Counted from the stretch's first letter, positions 41,588 through 50,281 are shown. The stretch: DNA of 64,000 nt from Aurantimonas sp. HBX-1 (GCF_021391535.1 NZ_CP090066.1:1253501-1317500), one strand, 5' to 3'. Program-made: numbers and translations. The notes: generated from the sequence alone by a model not told the origin.

Positions 41588-42322
41588 CTAGCTTGCTGAT
41601 ACGATTCCGCCGATAGCGGCAGACGCGAGTTGAAGCGTTTGGCAGATTTCAAGCACTTCGTCAGGGAGGAAGTGCAGCACGCTTCCGACGCCGACTCTCT
41701 TCTCACGGTGCAGCAGTTCAACCGTCGCCGTTGACTCTTCATGGCTGCGTTGTGCACGAACGAGCCCACTCATCGCCCCCCCAACGTCGAGGAATGGGGC
41801 GGGCACGCCTTCGGCCAGCGTAGTCTTTACTGCTAGCCAACTGATAACCAAATCGGGGCCATGCGTAGCATCCGGCAAACCTACGACCCCAGCACGGTGC
41901 GCCAAGCAGTTTCGCGCACGATTGTGCCCTGTCAGTCGGGTTACCCACTCTGGCGCGATAGAAAACTCTCTGGCGAGAATGCTCAGCTGATCCTCAATCC
42001 CCTTACGCTCAAATTGAGACGGTGTCGTAGCAAACGTTCGGTCAGACGCGTTCGCGACTGCGTCTCCATAGATCTCCGTCAAGAATATCGAAAAATATTC
42101 AATGAGGTCGCGCAGAACTGCTGACGCGGCCCACCGCTGGAACTCCCAATGAAGAATCCTAGTCTCCGCTGTCCTGATATTATCGAAGCGAAACTCCAAA
42201 TTTCCAATCGTAACTGTGTAGTCGGCGTTGCTAGGTGTTGCCTTCAGGCAAGCTATGTAGTGAAACGCGGCTAGCTGGATGGCAGTGTGCATCTTTTCCA
42301 GTGGCTTTGGTTGATCCGGCAT
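41588..42322 (-). CDS. HEPN-like protein in AT-richer insertion
   Basis: 244 aa. Mostly helical by pattern, with no signal peptide. Residues 137-142 (RNCLAH) form the R-x4-H motif of HEPN nucleotide-binding/RNase domains, within HNRARNCLAHRAG. The rest is not recognised. The ATG at 42322 has a strong GGAGG site. Codon and base use are unlike the neighbours, consistent with transfer. HEPN proteins often serve as toxins or defence RNases; that role is inferred here. Confidence 0.75.
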   Translation of the reverse strand: MPDQPKPLEKMHTAIQLAAFHYIACLKATPSNADYTVTIGNLEFRFDNIRTAETRILHWEFQRWAASAVLRDLIEYFSIFLTEIYGDAVANASDRTFATTPSQFERKGIEDQLSILAREFSIAPEWVTRLTGHNRARNCLAHRAGVVGLPDATHGPDLVISWLAVKTTLAEGVPAPFLDVGGAMSGLVRAQRSHEESTATVELLHREKRVGVGSVLHFLPDEVLEICQTLQLASAAIGGIVSAS

Positions 42323-42341
42323 GTCTAACCTCCGTAATGCC

Positions 42342-42367
42342 CGCCAACCTGAACGTGAAGGTTGGCG
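42342..42367 (-). promoter_or_regulatory. Leader hairpin of the HEPN-like gene
   Basis: A perfect 9-bp stem (CGCCAACCT and AGGTTGGCG) with an 8-nt loop ends 20 bases before the ATG and about 9 before the GGAGG site. It is not followed by a T-run on the minus strand, so regulation is more likely than termination. Confidence 0.5.
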
Positions 42368-42381
42368 TAAATAACTATAGC

Positions 42382-42396
42382 TTTTAATAATTAAAA
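42382..42396. promoter_or_regulatory. AT-rich palindrome upstream of HEPN-like gene
   Basis: TTTTAAT-A-ATTAAAA is a perfect 7-bp inverted repeat about 60 bp before the start. A TATAGT -10-like element lies just downstream on the minus strand, so this could be an operator. Confidence 0.45.
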
Positions 42397-42712
42397 TATA
42401 TTGCATAAAACAGTAATTCACAACTCTCGCTTGATGTTTTGACGACGCTATGGTCGGCGCAAGACACTTGGTTCGACGCTACCTTTTGCCCTCTTGAGGC
42501 AAATGCATGGGCGGTTTGCTATTTGCTTTCTAGGTACGCCAGCACGGTGAACAGTAGCGGTACGGCTCTTACCTTGATTCCTTGGGCGCTCTGATTAGCG
42601 TTGTCGGGGCGGAGTAAGACATGCTGCCCTGTCTCGCAATGGTTTCAAAGGGTTCGGGCGTGGTAAAGAGGGGCGGAGAATGTCTCTGACACACGACTGA
42701 TGGTTTGTGCAG

Positions 42713-43732
42713 ATGTGGAATGTTATGAAAAATCATTGCGGTAGCGGTCAGAAAATATTCGCGGTCGCGCCGATGATCGACTGGACCGACCGTCACTGCC
42801 GGTATTTCCACCGGCAGCTGACCGGGCGCGCGCTGCTCTATACCGAGATGATCGTGGCCGATGCGATCATCCGGGGCGACCGCGACAGGCTGCTCGGCTT
42901 CGACGCGGCCGAGCATCCGGTGGCGCTGCAGATCGGCGGCTCGGATCCGGAGAAGCTCGCCGAGGCCTGCCGGATCGCCGGCGCCTATGGCTATGACGAG
43001 ATCAACCTGAATGTCGGCTGTCCTTCCGACCGGGTGCAGTCGGGGGTCTTCGGCGCCTGCCTGATGCTGCAGCCGGAGCTCGTCGGCGAATGCCTGTCGG
43101 CGATGGTCGAGGCGAGCCCGGTGCCGGTGACGGTGAAGTGCCGGATCGGCGTCGACGACCAGGATCCCGAGGAAGCGCTCGACCGGCTGGCGGACGAAGC
43201 CGTGGCCGCGGGCGTCTCGGCCATCTGGGTGCATGCCCGAAAGGCCTGGCTGCAGGGGCTCAGCCCGCGCGAGAACCGCGACATCCCGCCGCTCGACTAC
43301 GACCGGGTGCACCGGCTGAAGCGGCGGCTGCCGGAGGCCTTCGTCGGCCTCAACGGCGGGCTCCAGACGCTCGATGCATCGCTCGCCGAGCTCGACCGCG
43401 TCGACGGGGTGATGCTGGGTCGGGCCGCCTACCAGACGCCGGACCGGCTGCTTGACGTCGACCATCGCATCTTCGGCGAGGAGAAGCGGCCGATCGATCA
43501 TGCGGCGATCATCGACGCCATGGCGGCCTATGCCGGCCGGCATATCGCAGAGGGCGGGCGGCTGGGGCAGGTGACCCGCCACATGATCGGCCTGTTCAGC
43601 GGCATGCCCGGATCGCGGCGCTGGCGGCAGATCCTGTCGGACGGCGCCGTCAAGCCGGGCGCCGGGCCGGAACTGCTGCACGAGGCCTTCGCGGCGGTGC
43701 GCCTCGATCCGGCCGAACGGGATGCGGCGTGA
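42713..43732 (+). CDS. dusA: tRNA-dihydrouridine synthase A
   Basis: 339 aa from ATG 42713. It reduces uridine in the D-loop of tRNAs using FMN and NADPH. Seen: FAVAPMIDWTDRHCR at the N-terminus, NLNVGCPSDRVQSG with the catalytic Cys, VKCRIGVDD, IWVHARKAWLQGLSP and the FMN-binding LNGG and VMLGRAAY. The first residues (MWNVMKNHCGSGQK) are unlike usual DusA starts and probably come from inserted DNA. GTG 42707 or ATG 42725 are alternatives; none has a clear ribosome site. Confidence 0.92.
   Translation: MWNVMKNHCGSGQKIFAVAPMIDWTDRHCRYFHRQLTGRALLYTEMIVADAIIRGDRDRLLGFDAAEHPVALQIGGSDPEKLAEACRIAGAYGYDEINLNVGCPSDRVQSGVFGACLMLQPELVGECLSAMVEASPVPVTVKCRIGVDDQDPEEALDRLADEAVAAGVSAIWVHARKAWLQGLSPRENRDIPPLDYDRVHRLKRRLPEAFVGLNGGLQTLDASLAELDRVDGVMLGRAAYQTPDRLLDVDHRIFGEEKRPIDHAAIIDAMAAYAGRHIAEGGRLGQVTRHMIGLFSGMPGSRRWRQILSDGAVKPGAGPELLHEAFAAVRLDPAERDAA
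42758..42769 (+). repeat. Right direct repeat inside dusA (attR-like)
   Basis: TTCGCGGTCGCG, the second copy of 41478-41489, coding Phe-Ala-Val-Ala just before the conserved PMIDWTD of DusA. Confidence 0.5.
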
Positions 43733-43820
43733 AGCCTGGGACAAGCGCTCAGTGCGCGCGCGGCGGTGGATATCGTGGCGGCGGGGATGCAAGGCGCCAT
43801 GCACGCGCCTATGAGACCTG

Positions 43821-44642
43821 ATGTCGTTCGATCTCGCGTCCGTCCTGTCACTGCTGATTCCGGTCCTCGTCGCCGCCGCTGCGGGAGGCTTCCTCGCCGG
43901 TCTGTTCGGGATCGGCGGAGGGGCGATCTACGTGCCGATCCTCTACCAGACCTTCGAGGCGCTGGGCGTCGACCACGCGGTGACGATGCACCTGGCGATC
44001 GGCTCGTCCATCGCGATCATCGTGCCGACCTCGGTCCGCTCACTGGTGGCGCACTGGCGCAAGGATGCGGTGGACTGGCGACTGCTGCGCGAGTGGCTGG
44101 TGGCCGTGCCGCTCGGCACCGTCGCCGGCGTCGTGTTCGCCACCTACGCCTCGTCCGAGGCGTTACGGGGGATCTTTGCCGTCCTCGCCACGATCCTCGG
44201 CCTGAAGATGCTGTTCGGCCGGGTTCCCTACGTGCTGGCGCAGGATCTGCCGGGCCTGGCGGGCCGTTCGGCGGCCGGCTTCGGCATCGGCCTGTTCTCG
44301 GCGCTGATGGGCATCGGCGGCGGGGTCCTCAACAACACCTTCATGACCCTGTTCAACCGGCCGATGATCCAGGCGGTGGCGACCAGCGCCGGCGTCGGCG
44401 CGCTGATCTCGATTCCGGGTCTTGCGGCCTATGTCGTCGGCGGCTGGGCCGATCCGCTGCTGCCGCCCTACAGCCTCGGCTTCGTCAGCCTCCTCGCGGT
44501 GGCGGTGGTCACTCCGGGCTCGATCCTGACCGTCCCCGCCGGCGCCGCGCTGGCGCACCGGCTCAGCCGGCGGCAGCTGGAAATCGGCTTCGGCTGCTTC
44601 CTGCTGCTGGTCGCCGGCCGCTTCGTCTACAGCCTGCTCTAG
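43821..44642 (+). CDS. Sulfite exporter TauE/SafE family permease
   Basis: 273 aa with about eight membrane segments. Two family repeats are visible (FLAGLFGIGGGAIYVPIL and LFSALMGIGGGVLNNTFM). The family exports sulfite, sulfoacetate or other small anions. There is no substrate clue in the neighbourhood. Confidence 0.9.
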   Translation: MSFDLASVLSLLIPVLVAAAAGGFLAGLFGIGGGAIYVPILYQTFEALGVDHAVTMHLAIGSSIAIIVPTSVRSLVAHWRKDAVDWRLLREWLVAVPLGTVAGVVFATYASSEALRGIFAVLATILGLKMLFGRVPYVLAQDLPGLAGRSAAGFGIGLFSALMGIGGGVLNNTFMTLFNRPMIQAVATSAGVGALISIPGLAAYVVGGWADPLLPPYSLGFVSLLAVAVVTPGSILTVPAGAALAHRLSRRQLEIGFGCFLLLVAGRFVYSLL

Positions 44643-44667
44643 GGGCGACGGGCGTCCCGGACGCTCG

Positions 44668-45375
44668 CTAGTCGGTGAGGATCAGCCGGTCGCCGCGGAA
44701 GTCGAACGACGTCAGCGTCGACAGGAAGCTCATCCCCAGCAGGACGACCCCGAGGCCGTCGCCCTCGATCACGGCGGCATCGACGTCGCGGCGGACGATG
44801 TCGCCGATCCGGAGCGTCTCCAGGCGCAGCGGCGCGGCGTTGGCGATGCCGTTGGCGGTCATCACCTGCTGCGAGAAGCGCAGGTCGCCGGTCTCGATGC
44901 CCAGCGCCTCGGCCGTGCCGCGGTCCATGGCGACGACGGATGCGCCGGTATCGACCATGAACGACACCGGCTCGCCGTCGATTGACCCGTCGAGATGGAA
45001 GTGATTGTCGACGCCGCGCGTCGCCATGTACTGCCGCCCGTCGGAGCCGGCGACAGCCACGACGCTGCCGGGCACGAGCGCCGCCATCAGCCGGTTCTTC
45101 AGCGCGTTCAGCTCCGGCGCCGAGGCGTAGAGCCCGACCAGCACCAGGAAGGCGAGGCCCCAGATCGCCGCGGCCTTGAGCGCGAAGCCGAGGCGGGTGC
45201 GGACCATCAGCAGTGCAGTGGAGGCGAGCGCCAGCCCCCATGCGCCGTAATAGGCGAGGCCGGCAAACTGGTCGTCCGGAAGCCCGGCGATGGCGCCGTC
45301 GCCATCGAGGACCAGCACCAGGCAGGCAACGCCGATCAGCGCCAGGATGACCCAGAGAAGCACGTCCCTACGCAT
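44668..45375 (-). CDS. Membrane-anchored retropepsin-like aspartic protease (TIGR02281 type)
   Basis: 235 aa. Three N-terminal hydrophobic segments lead to a clan AA domain with the active site FMVDTGASVVAM near residue 140 and the closing LLGMSFLSTL. It acts as a dimer in the periplasm; rhizobial/caulobacterial relatives cleave envelope proteins. The ATG at 45375 overlaps the upstream gene; GTG 45384 is an alternative. Confidence 0.88.
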   Translation of the reverse strand: MRRDVLLWVILALIGVACLVLVLDGDGAIAGLPDDQFAGLAYYGAWGLALASTALLMVRTRLGFALKAAAIWGLAFLVLVGLYASAPELNALKNRLMAALVPGSVVAVAGSDGRQYMATRGVDNHFHLDGSIDGEPVSFMVDTGASVVAMDRGTAEALGIETGDLRFSQQVMTANGIANAAPLRLETLRIGDIVRRDVDAAVIEGDGLGVVLLGMSFLSTLTSFDFRGDRLILTD

Positions 45376-45610
45376 CGTCGGCACCCCCGCCGGCCCGGGC
45401 CCGCGCCAGCGCGCTGCGCCTCGTCTCGCGCCGCGGCGGCCGCGTCAGGGTCGCCAGCCGCGCGGGCAACGCCGCCATCAGCTCACGCCGTTCCGCCGGC
45501 GTGAAACTCGTCCAGCCGGCGATCTCGTTGCCGGTCCGGCCGCACCCGAAGCAGTATCCGCTCAGCGGATCGATCGTGCAGACGAGGTTGCAGGGGCTTT
45601 CGATGGTCAT
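45368..45610 (-). CDS. DUF1289 protein
   Basis: 80 aa. The short Cys-rich head (SPCNLVCTIDPLSGYCFGCGRT) is the DUF1289 signature and probably binds a metal or Fe-S centre. The tail is basic. Start ATG 45610 with AAGGAC upstream. Its stop overlaps the aspartic protease start. Function unknown. Confidence 0.87.
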   Translation of the reverse strand: MTIESPCNLVCTIDPLSGYCFGCGRTGNEIAGWTSFTPAERRELMAALPARLATLTRPPRRETRRSALARARAGGGADDA

Positions 45611-45760
45611 TCCCGTCCTTGCTCGCGGCGCTCGGGGCCTGGCCGAGATATGGCGGGCCGCAGCGGGGCGGGCAAGCACCCCGCGACCTGACAATCCCGT
45701 CAGGGCGCTGAAGGAGCATCGTCGCGGCGATTGTCGAGCGCGCGCACCGGCAGGCGCCGG

Positions 45761-47263
45761 TCAGGCGATCTCGTCGAGGGCTTCCATGACCTCGAGAACC
45801 CGCAGATTGGGAAAGATCGCGATGGCTTCTGTGCCCTCGCGCAGCCGCGAGTTCAGCTCGAATGTGCCGTCATGCATCTTCACCAGCGCCTGGACGATCG
45901 GCAGGCCGAGGCCGGTGCCCTGCTCGGCGCTCTTGATGGCGACGGATCCCTGTCCGAAGGACGAGAGCACGATGGGGATTTCCTCCGGCGGGATGCCGGG
46001 CCCGTTGTCGCTGACCGAAACATACTGGCCACCGCCGGCGGTCCAGCCGACGCGAAGGAGGATGCGCCCGCCGCGCGGGGTGAACTTCACGGCGTTGGAC
46101 AGGAGATTGATGATGATCTGCCGAAGCGAGCGCTCGTCGGCCCACATGGCCGGCAGGTCCTTCTCGAACTCGGCGCGGACCTCGAGTTCCTTGGCCTCGG
46201 CCTTGACTCGGATATAGGCAAGGCAGTCGCGGGCGATCGGGACGAGTTCGACGGCTTCCTCGTTCAGGTTGTAGCGCCCGGCCTCGACGCGGGAGAGGTC
46301 GAGGATCTCGTTGATCAGGCCGAGCAGATGCTGGCCGGAGGCGTGGATGTCGTCGACATATTCCTTGTAGGCGGGGTTTCCGACCGGCCCGAGGATCTCC
46401 TTGCCGATGACCTCCGAGAACCCGAGGATGGCGTTGAGGGGCGTGCGGAGCTCGTGGCTCATCGTGGCGAGGAAGCGGGACTTGGCGAGATTGGCGTCCT
46501 CGGCCCGCCGTCGCGCCTCGTCCGAGACGAGCTTGGCGGTCTCGAGTTCGGCGATCAGGTCGTCCTTCTCGGCCTGGTGCTTCATCCGGTCGAGGGCGCT
46601 GCGCCGCAGCCGCTCCGCGACGATGGAGAAGAACGGCACGGCGCCCAGCAGCACCACCTGCATCGTCCCGGCCACCGGCTGCGGCGAGGACAGGATGCCG
46701 ACGACGAGCAGCAGCCCGGTCGGCACGAAGGTCAGCGGCACCACGCCCTTCAGCGTGTAGGAGATCATCGCGATCATCGCGACGGCGAGGAAGATCACCG
46801 TGAACTGGAAGATCTCGAAGCGCATCGGCCCGCAGGCCTCGCAGGTGAGCGTCGCGAGATAGGCCCATGACAGCCCCGCCACGACGTGGCCGGCCAGGAA
46901 CAGCCGGCTCCAGCGCCGCACGTCGACGGTGTCGCTCGGGCGGGCGGAAAAGCGCCGCGCGATGACCACCAGCCCGAGGTGGCTGGCAAGGGCGAACAGT
47001 GCCCAGAGCATGGCCGTTGCCGGCCCGGTGAACACCGACAGCGCGAAGCCGGTGAGGATGACCGGCAGCGGCAGCACGACGGCCGCCGCCTGCAGCGACG
47101 CCGCATGCTGCGCCAGGAGTTCGCGTCCGTAGCTGTCGGACACGCCGCCCCGCGACGACAGCTTCTCGCGGGTGCGCCGCAGCGTCCGGTTGAGCTCGGC
47201 ATTGCCCGACGCCCGCCGTGGGACGAGCTGGGAATCGTAGAGCGGATGGGCTGCGATGGACAT
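45761..47263 (-). CDS. Membrane sensor histidine kinase
   Basis: 500 aa. Residues about 55-215 hold some six hydrophobic segments. A coiled coil follows, then HisKA (FLATMSHELRTPLNAILGF, with the phospho-His) and HATPase_c (N box NLLSNAVKFTP, G1 DNGPGIPP, G2 GTGLGLPIV). No receiver domain or partner response regulator is adjacent, so it is an orphan. It resembles the DivJ/PleC-type kinases of alphaproteobacteria; the specific identity is not assigned. Confidence 0.9.
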   Translation of the reverse strand: MSIAAHPLYDSQLVPRRASGNAELNRTLRRTREKLSSRGGVSDSYGRELLAQHAASLQAAAVVLPLPVILTGFALSVFTGPATAMLWALFALASHLGLVVIARRFSARPSDTVDVRRWSRLFLAGHVVAGLSWAYLATLTCEACGPMRFEIFQFTVIFLAVAMIAMISYTLKGVVPLTFVPTGLLLVVGILSSPQPVAGTMQVVLLGAVPFFSIVAERLRRSALDRMKHQAEKDDLIAELETAKLVSDEARRRAEDANLAKSRFLATMSHELRTPLNAILGFSEVIGKEILGPVGNPAYKEYVDDIHASGQHLLGLINEILDLSRVEAGRYNLNEEAVELVPIARDCLAYIRVKAEAKELEVRAEFEKDLPAMWADERSLRQIIINLLSNAVKFTPRGGRILLRVGWTAGGGQYVSVSDNGPGIPPEEIPIVLSSFGQGSVAIKSAEQGTGLGLPIVQALVKMHDGTFELNSRLREGTEAIAIFPNLRVLEVMEALDEIA

Positions 47264-47494
47264 GAACTCGATCGATCGCCTGGGATACGCGGATGACGAC
47301 CGATCATGTTTCGGGAAGCTTAAAAAAATGCCTTAAGGAAGAACGAAAATGCCGATTGCTTGTGGAAAAGCGGATCGGTCCCCCTTCGGGCGGTGAGGTG
47401 GCATGAGCGCCCCCAACAGGCTCGGCGGGAAGGGACTTGGCACACCCGTCCCGCCTGCTTACTCATCGGGCGATTCTACAGGGAGAATGAAGCG

Positions 47495-48106
47495 ATGAAA
47501 CTGTTCGATGGGGGCCGCGCGCCCAACCCGCGGCGCGTCCGGATCTTCCTGGCGGAAAAGGGCATCGAGGTTCCGACCGAGGCGGTCGACATGGGCCAGA
47601 TGGCTCACCGGTCGGAAGAGATGGCCAGGCTCAACCCGTTGAAGCGCCTGCCGGTGCTCGAACTCGACGACGGCACCGTGCTCACCGAATCGATCGCCAT
47701 CTGCCGCTATTTCGAGGAGCTGCATCCAGAGCCGCCGCTGTTCGGCACCGGGGCGCTGGGACGGGCGCGCGTCGAGATGTGGAACCGCCGGCTCGAGCTG
47801 GGGCTCTACGCAGCCGTCTCATTCGCCTTTCGCCATACCCATCCGGCGATGGCGGATTGGGAAGTCCCGCAGATTGCCGCCTGGGGCGAGGCGAACCGGC
47901 CCAAGGCGCTGGAATTCCTCGAGCTGTTCGACACGCATCTGGCGGACAACCGTTTCGCGGCGGGCGAGGACTTCAGCGTCGCCGACATCACCGGCCTGAT
48001 CGCCTGCGACTTCATGAAGCCGGCGAAGATCGCGATGCCCGAGGGGCTCGGCCATGTCGCGCGCTGGTATGGCGAGGTGTCGGCGCGGCCGAGCGCGGCG
48101 GCTTGA
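47495..48106 (+). CDS. Glutathione S-transferase
   Basis: 203 aa. Thioredoxin-like N-terminal domain (MKLFDGGRAPNPRRVRIFLAEKG, with cis-Pro in RLPVLELDDG and the glutathione-binding TESIAICRYFEEL) and the helical C-terminal domain (NRFAAGEDFSVADITGLI). Start ATG 47495 with GGGAGAATGAAGCG. The stop overlaps the following gene. Confidence 0.92.
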   Translation: MKLFDGGRAPNPRRVRIFLAEKGIEVPTEAVDMGQMAHRSEEMARLNPLKRLPVLELDDGTVLTESIAICRYFEELHPEPPLFGTGALGRARVEMWNRRLELGLYAAVSFAFRHTHPAMADWEVPQIAAWGEANRPKALEFLELFDTHLADNRFAAGEDFSVADITGLIACDFMKPAKIAMPEGLGHVARWYGEVSARPSAAA

Positions 48107-48735
48107 CGACAGGCGCGTTCCCGCGGACGCCCGAGGCGCTGTACGGGACGATCCGCGGCTGCCGGATCTGCCGGGACGCCCCGCTCGGGGCCCCGCTGCC
48201 GATCGAGCCCAACCCGATCCTGGTGATCTCGTCGACGGCGCGGCTGGTCGTCGCCAGCCAGGCGCCGGGCAATATCGCCGACCGGACGACGGTTCCGTTC
48301 AACGACCCCTCCGGCAACAGGCTGCGGCAGTGGCTGGGGATCGGGCGGGAGATCTTCTACGATCCGGCGCGGCTGGCGATCGTGCCGATGGGCTTCTGCT
48401 TTCCCGGCAACGATGCCAAGGGCGGCGACCTGCCGCCCCGCCGGGAATGCCGGCCCGCCTGGCATGATCTGGTGATGGCCTCGATGCCGCAGGTCGAACT
48501 GGTTCTGGCGATCGGGCTGCATGCGCAGCGCTTCCACATCGTCGAGGGCGCCGGCGCGAGCCTGACCGAGACCGTCGCGGACTGGCGGCGGATCCTGGCG
48601 GGACGCGGGCGCTTCGCTCCCGTCCTGCCGATGCCGCACCCATCCTGGCGCAACACGCCCTGGCTGAAGCGCCATCCCTGGTTCGAGGCCGAGCTGCTGC
48701 CGGCGCTGCAACGTCGCGTGGCGGAGCTCGTCTGA
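48103..48735 (+). CDS. Uracil-DNA glycosylase family protein
   Basis: 210 aa. Seen: CRICRDAPLGAPL near the start (Cys pair), VASQAPGNIADRTTVPFNDPSG and the closing PMPHPSWRN, in the order expected of a UDG-fold protein. It is full length for the family. The start is TTG 48103, overlapping the TGA of the GST gene (TTGA), since no ATG lies before the conserved region. Confidence 0.85.
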   Translation: MTTGAFPRTPEALYGTIRGCRICRDAPLGAPLPIEPNPILVISSTARLVVASQAPGNIADRTTVPFNDPSGNRLRQWLGIGREIFYDPARLAIVPMGFCFPGNDAKGGDLPPRRECRPAWHDLVMASMPQVELVLAIGLHAQRFHIVEGAGASLTETVADWRRILAGRGRFAPVLPMPHPSWRNTPWLKRHPWFEAELLPALQRRVAELV

Positions 48736-48745
48736 GACCAGGGAG

Positions 48746-48777
48746 GGGCGCAGACGTTGCGGCGCCCTGTTGTTTTT
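48746..48777 (+). terminator. Rho-independent terminator after the GST/UDG pair
   Basis: GGGCGC and GCGCCC pair around a 10-nt loop, followed by TGTTGTTTTT. It lies 11 bp after the stop of the glycosylase gene. Confidence 0.65.
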
Positions 48778-48823
48778 CCCGCGGCTTCTCTATCACTCGG
48801 AACAACGAGGGAGTGGGGCGGCG

Positions 48824-49309
48824 ATGGACCGGCTGGACAAGAAGATACTGAGGCTGCTGCAGGAGGATTCGACGCTGGCGGTGGCGGATGTCGCCAAACG
48901 CGTCGGCCTGTCGACGACACCCTGCTGGCGCCGCATCCAGAAGCTCGAGGAGGAGGGCGTCATCAAGCGCCGGGTGGCGATCCTCGACCCGGTCAAGGTG
49001 AACGCCCGCGTCACCGTCTTCGTGTCGATCCGCACCAACTCCCATTCCAACGAATGGCTGAAGCGCTTCTCCGAGGTGATCGGCGAGTTTCCCGAAGTCA
49101 TCGAGTTCTACCGGATGAGCGGCGACGTCGACTACCTGCTGCGCGTCGTCGTGCCGGACATCGCCGCCTACGACGCCTTCTACAAGCGGATGATCGCCAA
49201 GATCGAGATCCGCGACGTCTCCTCGTCCTTCGCGATGGAGCAGATCAAGTACACGACCGAGCTGCCGCTGGACTATCTGGTGCTCGACAAGGAGCCCCGC
49301 GGGGATTGA
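48824..49309 (+). CDS. Lrp/AsnC-family regulator
   Basis: 161 aa. HTH (DKKILRLLQEDSTLAVADVAKR, STTPCWRRIQKLEEEGVI) and RAM effector domain (GDVDYLLRVVVPDIAAYDAF, with SSFAMEQIKYTTELPL at the end). Start ATG 48824. Such proteins sense amino acids; an amino-acid ABC system lies nearby, convergent. Confidence 0.93.
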   Translation: MDRLDKKILRLLQEDSTLAVADVAKRVGLSTTPCWRRIQKLEEEGVIKRRVAILDPVKVNARVTVFVSIRTNSHSNEWLKRFSEVIGEFPEVIEFYRMSGDVDYLLRVVVPDIAAYDAFYKRMIAKIEIRDVSSSFAMEQIKYTTELPLDYLVLDKEPRGD

Positions 49310-49411
49310 GCCGCAGGCGGTGAAAGCCGAGTCGGAGGAATCGTTTGCGGGCGGACGTTGCCGCATCGCGCGAGCTGCTTCAGGCGGCCCGCGCGACGTT
49401 GGCGAGGCGCG

Positions 49412-50281
49412 TTACCGGTTGAGGCGGGCGAGCAGGCTCGACGTGTCCCAGCGCTTGCCGCCCATCGCCTCGACCTCCGCGTAGAACTGGTCGACGAGAG
49501 CGGTGACCGGCAGGGTGGCGCCGTTGCGCCTTGCTTCGGCGAGGCAGATGCCGAGATCCTTGCGCATCCACTCCACCGCGAAGCCGTGCTCGTAATGGTC
49601 TGCGATCATGGTCTTGTAGCGGTTCTCCATCTGCCAGGAACCGGCGGCGCCCTTGGAGATCACGCCGATCACCTTCTCGATGTCGAGGCCGGATTTCTGG
49701 CCGAAGGCGATCGCCTCGGACAGGCCCTCGACGAGGCCTGCGATGCAGATCTGGTTCATCATCTTGGTCAGCTGGCCGGAACCGGCAGGTCCCATCAGGC
49801 CGACCATCCGCGCGTAGGAATCGATCACCGGCTTGGCTGCTGCGAAATCGGCCTCGTCGCCGCCGCACATCACGGTCAGGACACCGTTCTCGGCGCCGGC
49901 CTGGCCGCCCGAGACAGGCGCGTCGATGAACTTGAAGCCCTTTTCACGGGCCGCCGCGTCGAGTTCGCGGGCGAGCTCGGCCGAGGCGGTAGTGTTGTCG
50001 ATCAGGGTCGCCCCCGGCTTCATGCCGGCGAAGACGCCGTCGTCGCCGTAGACGACCGAGCGGACATCGTCGTCATTGCCGACGCAGGTGAAGACGAAAT
50101 CGGCGCCCTTGGCAGCTTCCCGCGGCGTCGCGGCATCTGCGCCGCCGTGCTCGCCGGCCCATTTCAGCGCCTTCTCCGCGCTACGGTTGAAGACGGTGAC
50201 GTCGTGGCCGCCTTTCGCCTTGAGGTGACCCGCCATCGGATACCCCATCACGCCCAGTCCGATGAATGCTGTCTTCGCCAT
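49412..50281 (-). CDS. 3-hydroxyisobutyrate dehydrogenase family oxidoreductase
   Basis: 289 aa. NAD(P)-binding FIGLGVMGYPMAGHL, substrate-binding IDAPVSGGQAGAENG, and the catalytic Lys in GQLTKMMNQICIAG. The family also covers tartronate semialdehyde and glyoxylate reductases, and the LTKMMNQ context does not separate them. It follows the ABC permease genes on the same strand. Confidence 0.88.
   Translation of the reverse strand: MAKTAFIGLGVMGYPMAGHLKAKGGHDVTVFNRSAEKALKWAGEHGGADAATPREAAKGADFVFTCVGNDDDVRSVVYGDDGVFAGMKPGATLIDNTTASAELARELDAAAREKGFKFIDAPVSGGQAGAENGVLTVMCGGDEADFAAAKPVIDSYARMVGLMGPAGSGQLTKMMNQICIAGLVEGLSEAIAFGQKSGLDIEKVIGVISKGAAGSWQMENRYKTMIADHYEHGFAVEWMRKDLGICLAEARRNGATLPVTALVDQFYAEVEAMGGKRWDTSSLLARLNR

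Larger units (their letters stand above)
42323..42712. other. AT-rich leader region of HEPN-like gene and dusA
   Basis: 390 bp with no gene. It holds two inverted repeats in front of the HEPN-like gene (42342-42367, 42382-42396), a 6-bp stem TTTGCC/GGCAAA at 42485-42503, and the promoter region of dusA. No clear Shine-Dalgarno precedes dusA. Confidence 0.5.
41478..42769. mobile_element. Small genomic insertion at the 5' end of dusA
   Basis: About 1.28 kb between 12-bp direct repeats. It is visibly AT-richer than the rest, contains one HEPN-like gene, and supplies a new start to dusA. dusA is a documented integration site for islands whose integrases cut at its 5' end. No integrase gene is present here, so this would be a decayed or minimal island. 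Confidence 0.5.

Noticed and set aside
44651..44663. Short palindrome GCGTC-CCG-GACGC between TauE and protease genes
   Set aside because: The 5-bp stem with a 3-nt loop is too short and common in G+C-rich DNA to call a terminator.
47423..47454. GGCGGGA/TCCCGCC inverted repeat before the GST gene
   Set aside because: A long 18-nt loop and no T-run; chance is likely in this composition.
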